Shown here piece after piece: positions 25,522-33,906 of a DNA stretch of 38,219 nucleotides. The notes under the pieces were generated by a model, which saw nothing but the letters and a program-made list of their open reading frames with translations, made no database searches and was not told where the DNA came from. Origin of the DNA: Halonotius pteroides. GTDB lineage: Archaea; Halobacteriota; Halobacteria; Halobacteriales; Haloferacaceae. Location: the NCBI RefSeq assembly GCF_003605635.1, contig NZ_QMDW01000024.1, forward strand, positions 1 to 38,219, given 5' to 3'. The position numbers and the translations under genes were made by a program. How positions within the stretch are numbered: position 1 is the first letter of the stretch; each line of letters begins with the position of its first letter.

Positions 25522-26004
25522 ATGCGAGATTCTCCTGACCAAGCAGAAACCCATACTCTTCGGGGGGCTACGGATCGACCGGCACTACTGACGATTCGTG
25601 ATGTCGTCGAGGAGATGGAACCACTCGCAACAGCTGAACTTGACGACTACCTCCATCCATCCGTCCTCGAAGTTGTGCTTGACGACGGATTATGTGTCGC
25701 CGATGAGGCCCGAATCGACATCCAGTGGACGACACGAGATGATTACAAATTCCACTACACGGACACTGAGGGGATGAACCTACGCTGGGGGAAACACCTC
25801 CACGCGGGAGACTACATCCACGTCTCCGGGTTAGAACACTATCACCCACCGCCGAATGCGAGTTCTGACCCAAACGATGTCGAAGCGTCTTGTATCACAC
25901 AATCTCCCGAAGAGTTAGTCACTCGCGCCGTCCTCAAACTCTGGCGGGTCGCCTACCACACGGATTCGTATGAGCCACTCAATGCAGGTCGCAACCCGCC
26001 GTAG
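25522..26004 (+). CDS. TumE/DUF6516-like protein, possible toxin
   Basis: A 160-residue soluble protein. The core D-I-Q-W-T-T-R-D-D-Y-K-F-H-Y, then L-R-W-G-K-H-L-H and H-Y-H-P-P-P-N-A, resembles the D-(I/V)-x-W ... H-x-H/H-P-P-P pattern of haloarchaeal TumE (DUF6516) proteins, annotated as toxins of type II systems. A tail E-L-V-T-R-A-V-L-K-L-W follows. Start codon lies 3 bp after the HTH gene, so the two are co-translated. Assignment rests on motif resemblance and on the HTH partner; an unrelated small family is possible. Confidence 0.4.
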   Translation: MRDSPDQAETHTLRGATDRPALLTIRDVVEEMEPLATAELDDYLHPSVLEVVLDDGLCVADEARIDIQWTTRDDYKFHYTDTEGMNLRWGKHLHAGDYIHVSGLEHYHPPPNASSDPNDVEASCITQSPEELVTRAVLKLWRVAYHTDSYEPLNAGRNPP

Positions 26005-26038
26005 GAGGCCCGACGGAGGAAAGTCACCACACACCCTT

Positions 26039-26233
26039 ATGAGTACGAAACACGTGGATACAGCTATGAGTAAGGAACAGTCACGCGAAGACCCCTCGGA
26101 GGAGGTTATCAGCATGGACGAGTTGACCGAGATCCTCGCCGAGGCCGAAGGGGTAACTCCCGAAGAGATCGAGCAGGGTGCCGAGGAACTCGATCTGGCA
26201 CCACCCGAAGAGGCGACTGTTCTCAACGAGTAA
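26039..26233 (+). CDS. small acidic hypothetical protein
   Basis: A 64-residue protein from the ATG at 26039 (or 55 residues from 26066). Very acidic (E-E-V-I-S-M-D-E-L-T-E-I-L-A-E-A-E), helical, no cysteine. It begins 35 bp after the TumE-like gene and may be a third member of the operon. Function not recognised. Confidence 0.45.
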   Translation: MSTKHVDTAMSKEQSREDPSEEVISMDELTEILAEAEGVTPEEIEQGAEELDLAPPEEATVLNE

Positions 26234-26580
26234 CGGCGTTCTGCAGTTCTATTCTATCGTCGATGGCGAGCAGTGACTGTCGATCACCGCGTCGGCTCAG
26301 TGACAAACCTCCTGACTTTTGATCTCGGTGAACTACCACAGTAACACCGACACGGGGCAGGAAATGTTTCCTCACCCGTAGCCTGTCATCGAATCACTCA
26401 CGACGTGCCGATAGCTCGGTAATTGGGTCAGCCCAGCTGTTTTGTAGGGTTTTGGACTGACTGGTCGAAATACTACCAGATAAGAATGATATTTGTTCTG
26501 GTATGCAAGATGCGAGGCGCGTATATCCCGTCATGAATAGGAGTACTAAATTCATAACAATTGTCCGTTATTTACAGATA
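26234..26580. other. gene-free spacer
   Basis: No supported gene. The minus strand can be read as short Leu/Val/Arg-rich fragments that might be eroded coding sequence, but nothing identifiable. Confidence 0.3.
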
Positions 26581-26590
26581 TATTTATATA
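26581..26590 (+). promoter_or_regulatory. TATA box for the zinc-finger microprotein
   Basis: TATTTATATA ends 22 bp before the ATG at 26612, the usual spacing for a leaderless haloarchaeal mRNA. Confidence 0.5.
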
Positions 26591-26611
26591 TTATTAGACT
26601 AATTTTTAGTA

Positions 26612-26734
26612 ATGAATTCACACACAACCAAATGTCGTAAATGCGGCTGGAATTATGATACTACTGTAAATCGACGTTGTCCACGGTGTAAAACTCCACT
26701 ACACCCACCATCAGATAGGGCATTTGTAGGTTGA
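26612..26734 (+). CDS. 40-residue zinc-finger microprotein
   Basis: M-N-S-H-T-T-K-C-R-K-C-G-W-N-Y then R-R-C-P-R-C-K-T-P-L: two C-x-x-C pairs 12 residues apart, the arrangement of a single treble-clef or ribbon zinc site. Small C-P-x-C-G type proteins are abundant in haloarchaea and several affect growth or biofilm when deleted in Haloferax. The correctly spaced TATA box and the intact cysteines argue that this is a real gene despite its size. Confidence 0.6.
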   Translation: MNSHTTKCRKCGWNYDTTVNRRCPRCKTPLHPPSDRAFVG

Positions 26735-26866
26735 GGTAAGTGAGCAACTAAACAGCTTTATTCGTCACTTGGCAATCTCTCAATGATTGAATAACACATA
26801 TTTCTGGCTCAGACTGAGCAATTACGGCAGTATCAGGCAGAGTCTCTGAATAAGCCTTGGCAGATG

Positions 26867-27127
26867 TCAATCAGCGATAGAAACAGGATCCTCGGTGACT
26901 TTCCATGTGATACTGCCAGATTTTCCCCACCGTTCTATAGTGAGTCCGAACTCCCCATCACGGATCGCCCCAATATTTGTACCAACTTCCTTCGCTGATA
27001 GCCCAATATCTTGGCCGATGACGCGTGATTTGAAATACATTTGAGCATCCACTTCACGGCGAAAGTACGAGAGAATACGTTGTTGCTTGTCTGTGAGAGT
27101 GGTACTCACGGTAGATGAGCTACTCAT
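26867..27127 (-). CDS. DUF7123-type winged-helix protein
   Basis: An 86-residue protein with the haloarchaeal DUF7123 pattern: L-T-D-K-Q-Q-R-I-L-S-Y-F, Y-F-K-S-R-V-I-G, L-S-A-K-E-V-G-T-N-I-G-A-I-R and E-R-W-G-K-S-G-S-I-T-W-K-V. This is a winged helix with the recognition helix at L-S-A-K-E-V-G. Probably DNA-binding; targets unknown. It lies downstream of the secreted-protein operon in the same direction, separated by about 220 bp without a gene. Confidence 0.75.
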   Translation of the reverse strand: MSSSSTVSTTLTDKQQRILSYFRREVDAQMYFKSRVIGQDIGLSAKEVGTNIGAIRDGEFGLTIERWGKSGSITWKVTEDPVSIAD

Positions 27128-27347
27128 CGGTGCTCTCCCATGTAGCTATGATCGTGCTTGATAGATCTGGGTGGTCGTGGTTCGCTTGGCCCATTGTGTC
27201 ATAGTTGTTGTGCCATTGATAAAGCTGGATACTTTTTTCATAATAGTAACAACAGCCAAATTCCGATGAATATTCATATAATGTGGTTGTTAGGTGGTAA
27301 CTGGTTTTGGAGCATGCGTGATACTAATTTGTACTGCATACTATCTA

Positions 27348-27494
27348 TCAACCCATTTCGATGATCCGATTGATCACACCACTAAAGAATATAAACAGAA
27401 CTACGTAAACAAGGATCACAAGCACGTTCCGGCGAATCGCATGTGGTCTCATGCCAGGAAGTAGGAGATTTGGTGGCCATATTGAGGGAGACAT
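27348..27494 (-). CDS. 48-residue membrane protein, last gene of the SipW operon
   Basis: ATG at 27492-27494 shares its A with the preceding gene's TAA stop (TAATG), showing translational coupling. The protein has a Pro-rich start (M-S-P-S-I-W-P-P), basic R-P-H-A-I-R-R-N, then one hydrophobic helix ending I-I-E-M-G. It may anchor or assist the secreted products of the operon. No family recognised. Confidence 0.5.
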   Translation of the reverse strand: MSPSIWPPNLLLPGMRPHAIRRNVLVILVYVVLFIFFSGVINRIIEMG

Positions 27495-28843
27495 TATTCG
27501 GAACCGGTGGATTCGTCTGACGAGTCGCTAGATCCACCGCCCCGGTTTGATCGGGTATTTGAGTTCGGAGTCGAATCAGGTTTGTTGCTACCAGAGTCTA
27601 CCCCTGAAGACGACCCAGCGGACTTCACACTACTCCCAGTGGAGTCGCCGTTTGATCCACCGTCGGAATCTTTTGGCTGTCCGGAGGTTTGGGTGTGTGA
27701 ATCTGCCGTACCACTGGCTGGTGAGCTATCATGCCGTTGTGTATCAGATTCGGAGGAGGCGGGTGGAGACTTACTTGGTGTCGTCGCCTGCTCTGAGGTC
27801 TCTATTGTGGAGGATTGTGAATCTCCTCCCGTCGATGTGTCATCCGATTTGGGAGGTGCTGATTCCTCCGACGTTCCAGATTGTGGTGCTCCACCGTCGG
27901 AAGTCGGATTCGTACCTGAGGGCGATTCGGATGTATCATCTTCCTCAGGTGATTCGCTCGGTTGGGAGTCTGAATCGCTCTCAGTGGGCGATCCTTCTGA
28001 ACTGTCGGCTTCTAAGTCGTTCGGCTCTTCGGACTGTGGAGTCGTACTGTCCGAAGGCGAATGTGAGTCCTCATTTGGATCTGGCCCATCCGTATCGTCT
28101 TCAGCGGGTGGATGATCTGATTGGGATCCTGATTCTTCTTTTGTAGACGACTCCTCTGATTCTTCAGACTGCGGTGCCTTCCCACCGGAAGCAGATTGCT
28201 CATCTAACGCTGTATCAGATGTGTCGTCCCTTGGAGGGGGATTGTCTGATTTCGATTTTGAGTCTTCATCAGGAGACGAATCTTCTGATTCGGCCGGTGG
28301 TGAGTGATCTGATTTTTCCGATTGTAAAGTCCCATCGTTGGATCCAGTGTTGGATTCACCATTTGAAGTTGGATTAGACGTGTCGTCTTCCGCTGGTGAA
28401 TTAGCTGGTTGCGACTCTAGACGTTCTTTTGTAGTCGAGTTTTCTGATCGATCGGATGCCGAGTCCTCTGGTTCTTCCGACTGTGGAACTTCCTCATCGG
28501 GAGCCAAACTTCCATTGGAAGGCAGTTCAGATGCGTTATTTTCCGGGAGACCGTCCAGTACCGGTGATGGGTTCTCATCAGTATCCGGTACCAATGAACC
28601 GTTTTCCGTTTGGTTTTGTGCTGTCTCGTTGCTGGTGGCGTTTCGTGCTGTCTCGTTGCTAGTAACATTTGTCTCTATGGTATGCAGGGTGTGATCCTGT
28701 GAAACCATCTCAATGGCCGGTACATCGGCATTAAAACCGATGGAAACAGATTCTCCATCTGATAGGAATGCGACTGACCCGCTTCCAGTCGTCGCCGCGA
28801 CGAAGACAAAGAGGGCACTGAGAACGACGGGTAGTTTACTCAT
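27494..28843 (-). CDS. secreted low-complexity Ser/Asp/Glu/Pro-rich repeat protein
   Basis: About 449 residues from the ATG at 28843 (the in-frame start at 28873 lies inside the upstream gene). It has a signal helix near residues 3-22, then A-F-L-S-D-G-E-S-V-S-I-G-F-N-A-D, the same layout as the SipW-type substrates upstream, then N-linked-glycosylation-like N-x-T/S motifs. The rest is a degenerate tandem repeat of about 45-50 residues with landmarks P-Q-S-E-E and P-(A/P)-E-D-D-T, seen five or six times, ending in a Ser/Gly tail without a membrane anchor. Such regions act as extended stalks or matrix. It overlaps the peptidase gene by 8 nt, so it belongs to the operon. Confidence 0.7.
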   Translation of the reverse strand: MSKLPVVLSALFVFVAATTGSGSVAFLSDGESVSIGFNADVPAIEMVSQDHTLHTIETNVTSNETARNATSNETAQNQTENGSLVPDTDENPSPVLDGLPENNASELPSNGSLAPDEEVPQSEEPEDSASDRSENSTTKERLESQPANSPAEDDTSNPTSNGESNTGSNDGTLQSEKSDHSPPAESEDSSPDEDSKSKSDNPPPRDDTSDTALDEQSASGGKAPQSEESEESSTKEESGSQSDHPPAEDDTDGPDPNEDSHSPSDSTTPQSEEPNDLEADSSEGSPTESDSDSQPSESPEEDDTSESPSGTNPTSDGGAPQSGTSEESAPPKSDDTSTGGDSQSSTIETSEQATTPSKSPPASSESDTQRHDSSPASGTADSHTQTSGQPKDSDGGSNGDSTGSSVKSAGSSSGVDSGSNKPDSTPNSNTRSNRGGGSSDSSDESTGSE

Positions 28844-29822
28844 CGCTTTCCTCCGACATCTCACCCTCGCCACCGTCAGGCAGCGGGAGGGCCGGTGGCA
28901 AACGTGGCTCGTCGGGGTTATTCGCTTGCCATGCCGAGATGGTCATCGCCCCCGTAAACAGGAGCCCAAGAAGCCCCGCAGTGAAGACACCGACCGAGAG
29001 TGGGGTCGGTGCGGCGGCGGTAGTGACCTCACGGTAGATGTTCCAGCCCGCATATACGAGCAAGACTGTCATCGCAAGTAGTGTGAGTTTCAGATCCACG
29101 ATTGCGAGTTGCCCGGTGTCGGACGAGGACGGGTTATGGAAGTCCGAGCTTGCAGTGGCTTGGCTAGTGGGAGTAGACTGTGTTTCAGGATCGATATCAT
29201 CGGCGTGGGCAATCGCATTCTCCACGTCATCCGTAGTCTGCCACTTAAAATTCTGCTCGCCATCGGTACCGACGGTCGCTGTTGGATTATCGGCCGATAC
29301 TGACTGGTGGGCTGTGTCTGATGCGGTGGTGGGATCCTGGCGAGCCCACTTGCGGAGTTCACTCACCCCGAGTAGCACCAGCGGAATCACCACAAGCAGG
29401 ACGTAGCCGACAGGCGAATTCGCCCACAGGATCACATATCCGACAAACGGGATCGTGATGATGGTGCGTCCGATAACGGATTCAAAGGCAACAAGCCCCG
29501 AATCAACGTTCTCATTGGCATCACCTTTGGTCTGGTAGCCACCGTCCCGTTCGTCGATCACACGGTGTGTTGTCGGCACTTGGTCGCCGGTATCATACGT
29601 GATGATGTCACCGACACCCACGGTGGCAGTTGCATCGACGATCACTACATCACCGGGCGAAAGTGTTGGCTCCATACTCCCTGACAGGACGACGTAGCTC
29701 TCGTCGGCCCCAACCACCTCGGGGAGGGCAAACACTACAAACGGCGAGACAGCCGCGATCAGCACGAGCGTCACCACAAGGCTACGCGCTCTCGGCAACG
29801 ATGACCGTGAGAGCGGGATCAT
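28836..29822 (-). CDS. SipW/Sec11-type signal peptidase I
   Basis: A 328-residue membrane serine protease of family S26B. The nucleophile is Ser49 in S-G-S-M-E-P, the basic residue is His86 in T-T-H-R-V, and Asp101/Asp107 in K-G-D-A-N-E-N-V-D complete the Ser-His-Asp triad of archaeal and ER enzymes. A transmembrane helix precedes the site; two or three more follow (about 125-150 and 240-290), with an acidic linker between. It should cleave the signal peptides of the exported proteins in the same operon, as SipW does for TasA and TapA in Bacillus. It overlaps its neighbours by 4 nt and 8 nt. Confidence 0.85.
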   Translation of the reverse strand: MIPLSRSSLPRARSLVVTLVLIAAVSPFVVFALPEVVGADESYVVLSGSMEPTLSPGDVVIVDATATVGVGDIITYDTGDQVPTTHRVIDERDGGYQTKGDANENVDSGLVAFESVIGRTIITIPFVGYVILWANSPVGYVLLVVIPLVLLGVSELRKWARQDPTTASDTAHQSVSADNPTATVGTDGEQNFKWQTTDDVENAIAHADDIDPETQSTPTSQATASSDFHNPSSSDTGQLAIVDLKLTLLAMTVLLVYAGWNIYREVTTAAAPTPLSVGVFTAGLLGLLFTGAMTISAWQANNPDEPRLPPALPLPDGGEGEMSEESDE

Positions 29823-30997
29823 CGGTCACCTCGGGCAGCTCCGGACGCACCATTGCCGTTCCCGTTCCAACCGCTGACGACAGTATTCGAATGTGAGGGA
29901 TCAGTACACCCCTCGCAGTCTGCCTTCGAATCGGCCGTACAGACACAGACTGTGACGTGGCTAATCGCGGTTCCCTCTGGTGCGTACACGATACCGTTGG
30001 TGTCACTGCCAGGGAGAGACAGTGTGTCCGCCGAGAGGCCATCGGTGCGGTCATACTGCTCGTATCCGCGACCACCTTTGACCGCGACCGTGCAAATCGG
30101 CGGGGCGTTTCCACCGGTAAAGCTCACAAGCCGGAACGCAATCCCGACCGTTTCGCTACCGCCACCCTTGTCTGCGGTATCGTAGATCTCCAATCCGTAG
30201 TCTGGATCGCCGTTATTGAAAGCGTATACTCCGGGGGTGGCGAAACTCTCGCTTAGTCCCGACTGCGTATCGTCTTCAAACTCAAGTTTCCCAAGCGTGT
30301 TGCAGCATGGGCATGGGTCAGCGGCAGGACATGGATCTGAATCCACCCCTGCAAAGGGATTCTGCGTGGATGCGTTTCGGCACTGGAGGGCTGCAAACCA
30401 CAGCGGTAACGCAACCGTCTCAGTTCCGATATAGCCGTCGAGTTCGTACTCGATGAGGAGACAGACAGTGTCGACCAAGCAGTCGTTGCCTGCCGTCGAC
30501 GGATCACCGTCGACCCGGAATCCCCCGCGGAGATCCTCAGCAACCTCACGCAGTGATCCAGCAGTGACTCGCTGGAGGCGGCTTCCGGAGTGACAGTCAG
30601 CGTACGACACCACAACGTGAATCGACTCCGCTACTGCAGTCGATTGTGGAACCGGGCAGTCTGTCGCAAGCCACAACGCTGCCGGGTTGTTGACCGCATC
30701 GCCACGTTGCGGCAACGCGAACGTGAGACGCATGCTCCCGGAGGCAGCAGTTGGGCTGAGCGACCCGATTGGCAGCCTCACACGTGGGCCATCGATTATC
30801 CCCTGTCCGTCAGGCTCGCCAGCACCCGGGCCGGTCAGCAGTTCGTACTCCGCACGCAGGTCGACTGTGCCGGCCGTGATCGAGGCGTCATACCGCTCTG
30901 TATCGCGGAGCATTGCAGCGGTACCAGTTCCCATCAGCGCGCCGGCCCCACCCGTGGCGGCTACCGCCGCCAAGATCCGGCGTCGAGTCACAGTCAT
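29819..30997 (-). CDS. exported SipW-type substrate, cysteine-rich
   Basis: About 392 residues from the ATG at 30997; the longer in-frame start would add an Arg-rich stretch overlapping the previous gene. The N-terminus M-T-V-T-R-R-R-I-L-A-A-V has twin arginines, then M-L-R-D-T-E-R-Y-D-A-S-I-T-A-G-T-V-D-L, the post-cleavage motif of TasA/camelysin-type proteins. The domain that follows has beta-rich character with L-P-Q-R-G-D. A cysteine cluster (D-P-C-P-A-A-D-P-C-P-C-C) sits near residue 265, and the C-terminal section is a separate beta-like domain. Overlaps the signal peptidase gene by 4 nt. Probably a fibre or surface-matrix component. Confidence 0.7.
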   Translation of the reverse strand: MTVTRRRILAAVAATGGAGALMGTGTAAMLRDTERYDASITAGTVDLRAEYELLTGPGAGEPDGQGIIDGPRVRLPIGSLSPTAASGSMRLTFALPQRGDAVNNPAALWLATDCPVPQSTAVAESIHVVVSYADCHSGSRLQRVTAGSLREVAEDLRGGFRVDGDPSTAGNDCLVDTVCLLIEYELDGYIGTETVALPLWFAALQCRNASTQNPFAGVDSDPCPAADPCPCCNTLGKLEFEDDTQSGLSESFATPGVYAFNNGDPDYGLEIYDTADKGGGSETVGIAFRLVSFTGGNAPPICTVAVKGGRGYEQYDRTDGLSADTLSLPGSDTNGIVYAPEGTAISHVTVCVCTADSKADCEGCTDPSHSNTVVSGWNGNGNGASGAARGDR

Positions 30998-31812
30998 TGT
31001 GACCCTCCACCGGTGAACGGGCTGTCTTCCCCACACGGACCGCCACCGAAGGAGAAATCGAATCCCAGTGAGTCCCCTTGCGCTTCGTTGCCGGTGTTGG
31101 CCGGTACCGCCCAGCGAAGCGCGACACACCGCAAGGTTCCCGGATCAAGACAGTCGAATGCGAGAAGCCCTGCATCAGCACCAACGTTAGTCGTCGGCGA
31201 GAAGGCTTCAGCGACGGGGGCGGGCGCGACAAGCGGCGATTCAAGACTCTCATCGAACTCTTTTTTACCGTTACAGCTGCCAAACGGGGAGCCGTCGCGC
31301 CATATCTCAACGGTCGCAAGCTCGTCAAGTTCACCGTCATTCGATGTCGTATCGCCCTCAACCTGTTCGGGGCCGTTGATGCCATTCTCGGAATCGTCTG
31401 TTACCTCTGCACGGAGCCACACGTCAAGCGGCTCGGCAGGATCTGCAACCACTTCGAGACCGACAACGACAACCCCGGTGTCACCCGGAAGGACGTTTTG
31501 CACGGCAATAACCGGGCCGGAGGCGTCAGTCACGAACGTCGCTTCTTTTGTGTACCCAGGGCCCCCATCGGGATCTAAGGTTGTTTCGAGGTCGTCGTCG
31601 GTGTCGGCATGGTTTTCGACAAACGTGCCGTTGTATCGCTCATACCACGCGATGCTGAGGCGTTGGTCGTCGGTATCATCATCGGGTGCGGCGTACGTGT
31701 ACTGTGAGAACTGCGGCGGGTTCCAGGGCGCTTTCCCGACGGCGACGATCCCACCGACTGTGAGCGTCCCGCCACCGATACCCGTCAACAGTTTCCGGCG
31801 TGTTAATGTCAT
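30994..31812 (-). CDS. exported TasA/camelysin-like protein
   Basis: A 272-residue exported protein. The signal starts M-T-L-T-R-R-K-L-L-T-G-I (twin arginine), and the mature part carries V-L-P-G-D-T-G-V-V-V-V-G-L-E-V, the repeated P-G-D-x-G beta-strand motif seen in the sibling proteins. The end has conserved C-V-A-L-R-W-A-V-P and G-D-S-L-G-F-D-F, also shared with the vWA-containing protein. Four-base overlap (ATGA) with the next gene. First gene of the tightly packed five-gene block; 370 bp separate it from the upstream vWA gene. Confidence 0.7.
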   Translation of the reverse strand: MTLTRRKLLTGIGGGTLTVGGIVAVGKAPWNPPQFSQYTYAAPDDDTDDQRLSIAWYERYNGTFVENHADTDDDLETTLDPDGGPGYTKEATFVTDASGPVIAVQNVLPGDTGVVVVGLEVVADPAEPLDVWLRAEVTDDSENGINGPEQVEGDTTSNDGELDELATVEIWRDGSPFGSCNGKKEFDESLESPLVAPAPVAEAFSPTTNVGADAGLLAFDCLDPGTLRCVALRWAVPANTGNEAQGDSLGFDFSFGGGPCGEDSPFTGGGSQ

Positions 31813-32184
31813 TGTCAGTTGTCCCGGATACGCCGGGTCGTTGGTGGATCGGACGTACCGATCCGTTGGTCGGATGAGTGTAGATCAATAGCGGAAATAG
31901 GTATGAGCCGATGTCATCCAGGTACGGCGTTCGTACCGGACGGCAGGCGGCCACTACCACGCTCACTAAATCATGCTACCTCATCGGGGCGATATGCTGT
32001 GGTGTTCAGTTTGGGGTCGTTATGTTCTATCATTATGCTGTTTATTCCGGTATTCGTTGGGTTATCTGCGGTCTTGTGTGACCGTTGCCGGTGCCTGTTT
32101 CGTGCTCCCTGTCTCGGTGACGGAAGAATACCCACCGGAGGAGTCGAACCCCCGTTCGCCGTCGTGGGCTGTCGCAAGAACCGA
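31813..32184. other. long intergenic leader holding a tRNA-like minihelix
   Basis: No gene. The minus-strand tRNA-like structure at 32131-32168 lies near its upstream end. The remaining 300 bp shows only short AT-rich and GC-rich patches; a promoter for the downstream gene block may be inside. Confidence 0.35.
32131..32168 (-). ncRNA. tRNA-like minihelix 2, 3' of the vWA gene
   Basis: On the minus strand, CCCAC (32168-32164) pairs with GTGGG (32135-32131). Between them a T-arm-like hairpin has stem GGGGG (32153-32149) and CCTCC (32141-32137), one G-U pair, with the 7-nt loop TTCGACT. The T-loop consensus TTCRAnY, 5-bp stem and 7-nt loop are those of tRNA, but there is no D or anticodon arm. 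It begins 16 nt after the vWA gene's stop codon. Possible recognition element for RNase P or tRNase Z; function is inferred. Confidence 0.4.
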
Positions 32185-33882
32185 TCAAGCGACTTGCGGC
32201 CCGGCACCATCGTTGTGCCGTTCTTGTTCGGTGTAGAACCCTAAGTCGAAGCCAAGGGTGTCACCTTGCACCTGATTTCCGACTGTGAACGGAAGTTCCC
32301 ACGAGAGTGCAACACAGTGCATCACGCCCTCGCCGCGGAACGCCTCTCGATCGGGGTTGTCAGCAGGATCAGTCAGCTCGTCGTAGATCGTGGCTCGGTT
32401 GCCGTCAAGCGGGATCCCGTTACCATCCGCTAATTCGGTGAGTACAGTGGCAAGACTATCTTGCATGATAACTTTCTCAGCGACCGTTTGAGCCGCGAGA
32501 TTTCCGAACACATTCGGGATATCTACTGGGTTGTCAACATCGTTGAAGAAGGATGGATCTCCGCCGGTTCCACCGGCCGAACCAGCCATCGACTGAAGGA
32601 TACTATCGTTTGCGCTTCCAACCGAAATGGTGAACACGTCTGTAGGCGGCGACAGTGATCCAGCACGGGCGTTGTCGGCTGCGGTGACTGGATCGGAAAA
32701 CTGCGTGCTTCCGGTTCCGTTGAACGATTCGCCATCCGAGAGAATGATGTTCGTGTAATCCACCCCGTTGCGGCCATTAGCATCGATTTCAGCTTGCGCA
32801 TCGTCGACGCCTTCGCCGATGTAGGTACCCGTCGCAATCCCATTCGTAAAGAATGGACTCGGATTACCGTCACCATCGAACGGCGTCGATGGAGCACTAC
32901 CGGTCACAACATTTGCAAGTTTCTGGCGAAGCCCTGAGAGCGCCCCGTCGACAACCGAGAGGTCAGTCGTCAGTGGCTGGAGGATCCCAGTTCGAGGAAT
33001 ATTGTCGTCGGTTCCTTCGCCGTCAAAGTAGGCGACCCCAACTTGCACATCCGCGTTCTGGGATTGAAGGTAGTCAACGAACTGACGAGTCCCCAATTCA
33101 ACGAGATCAATCTTTGTCGTTTCTGACAATGTAGTCCCATTGAGCTGAATGTCGTCAGTACTGACAAGCCCGCCGTATTGATCGTACAGCATCGATCCAG
33201 AGAAGTCCAATGTCAGCATGATATCGACCGGTTCGTCGATATCGTAGACATTGTCGCAGTCCTCATCGTACCACAGCGTCGCTTGGATCTCATCCCCAAG
33301 CGTACCGAGGTTGTCTGGATCAACTGCCATTTCAGGGTCAGTGAGGATACCGCCGTCTTCGGAAACATTGTCAGCCTGCATCCATAGGTAGCCAGGATTA
33401 TCACACAGGTGAAGCGAAAACGTAATTTCGCCGCTGTCTCCGGGCTTTACATCGGAGAACTGCACCAGCGTCTCCATGTTTTCATCGGTAACAGGGTCAA
33501 CGCCGAAGTCAGCCTCCGATAGCGGCGGAATGTTCTCACAGGTCAACCCGGGGATGTTCGCACCATTGCTGTCAGGATCGTCGTCGTCCGGGAAATCACT
33601 GTAGTTTTGAACGGTCTGGGTCTCTGGGTCAATGATCGACTGTTCGCCGTCGTTGTCGTGATCGGGGTGGGCACTGACGAAGGTTTGGCCGTCGCCGAAG
33701 TCGTAGGTCTGTTGCCAGTCGACCAGCAGGTCAAGCTCACCCGCGACGAGCGAGTTGTCGACGAACTCCTCTTCATCGCTAAAGAACGCGCTCGTGCCGG
33801 CACCAGCACCCGCAGACGCGAGTCCAACGACACCGATCCCCGCGAGCACCTTGCGGCGGGAAAGTCTGGGTCTTTTATTCAT
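32185..33882 (-). CDS. exported SipW-type protein with von Willebrand A domain
   Basis: A 565-residue exported protein. The signal L-S-R-R-K-V-L-A-G-I has twin arginines and is followed by S-A-F-F-S-D-E-E-E-F-V-D-N-S-L-V-A-G-E-L-D-L, the TasA/camelysin signature. A beta domain with V-K-P-G-D-S-G-E-I follows (about 50-210). A vWA domain begins near residue 219 with the metal site D-F-S-G-S (Asp226, Ser228, Ser230) and extends to about 490. The end shares C-V-A-L-S-W-E-L-P and G-D-T-L-G-F-D-L with sibling proteins. vWA domains mediate adhesion, so this could be a fibre tip or cell-contact protein. Flanked on both sides by tRNA-like minihelices. Confidence 0.8.
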   Translation of the reverse strand: MNKRPRLSRRKVLAGIGVVGLASAGAGAGTSAFFSDEEEFVDNSLVAGELDLLVDWQQTYDFGDGQTFVSAHPDHDNDGEQSIIDPETQTVQNYSDFPDDDDPDSNGANIPGLTCENIPPLSEADFGVDPVTDENMETLVQFSDVKPGDSGEITFSLHLCDNPGYLWMQADNVSEDGGILTDPEMAVDPDNLGTLGDEIQATLWYDEDCDNVYDIDEPVDIMLTLDFSGSMLYDQYGGLVSTDDIQLNGTTLSETTKIDLVELGTRQFVDYLQSQNADVQVGVAYFDGEGTDDNIPRTGILQPLTTDLSVVDGALSGLRQKLANVVTGSAPSTPFDGDGNPSPFFTNGIATGTYIGEGVDDAQAEIDANGRNGVDYTNIILSDGESFNGTGSTQFSDPVTAADNARAGSLSPPTDVFTISVGSANDSILQSMAGSAGGTGGDPSFFNDVDNPVDIPNVFGNLAAQTVAEKVIMQDSLATVLTELADGNGIPLDGNRATIYDELTDPADNPDREAFRGEGVMHCVALSWELPFTVGNQVQGDTLGFDLGFYTEQERHNDGAGPQVA

Positions 33883-33906
33883 TATATGTCATCCCCATAG
33901 GGGGAA

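Noticed and set aside
27507-28694. Ser/Asp-rich plus-strand frames opposite the low-complexity gene
   Set aside because: The repeated Ser/Asp codons of the real gene read as Ser/Asp/Glu/Gly on the other strand; no start context or domain.
30590-31891. Long plus-strand frame of 433 codons opposite the exported-protein genes
   Set aside because: Antisense to two genes with clear twin-arginine signals and sibling domains; Ser/Pro/Arg-rich shadow.
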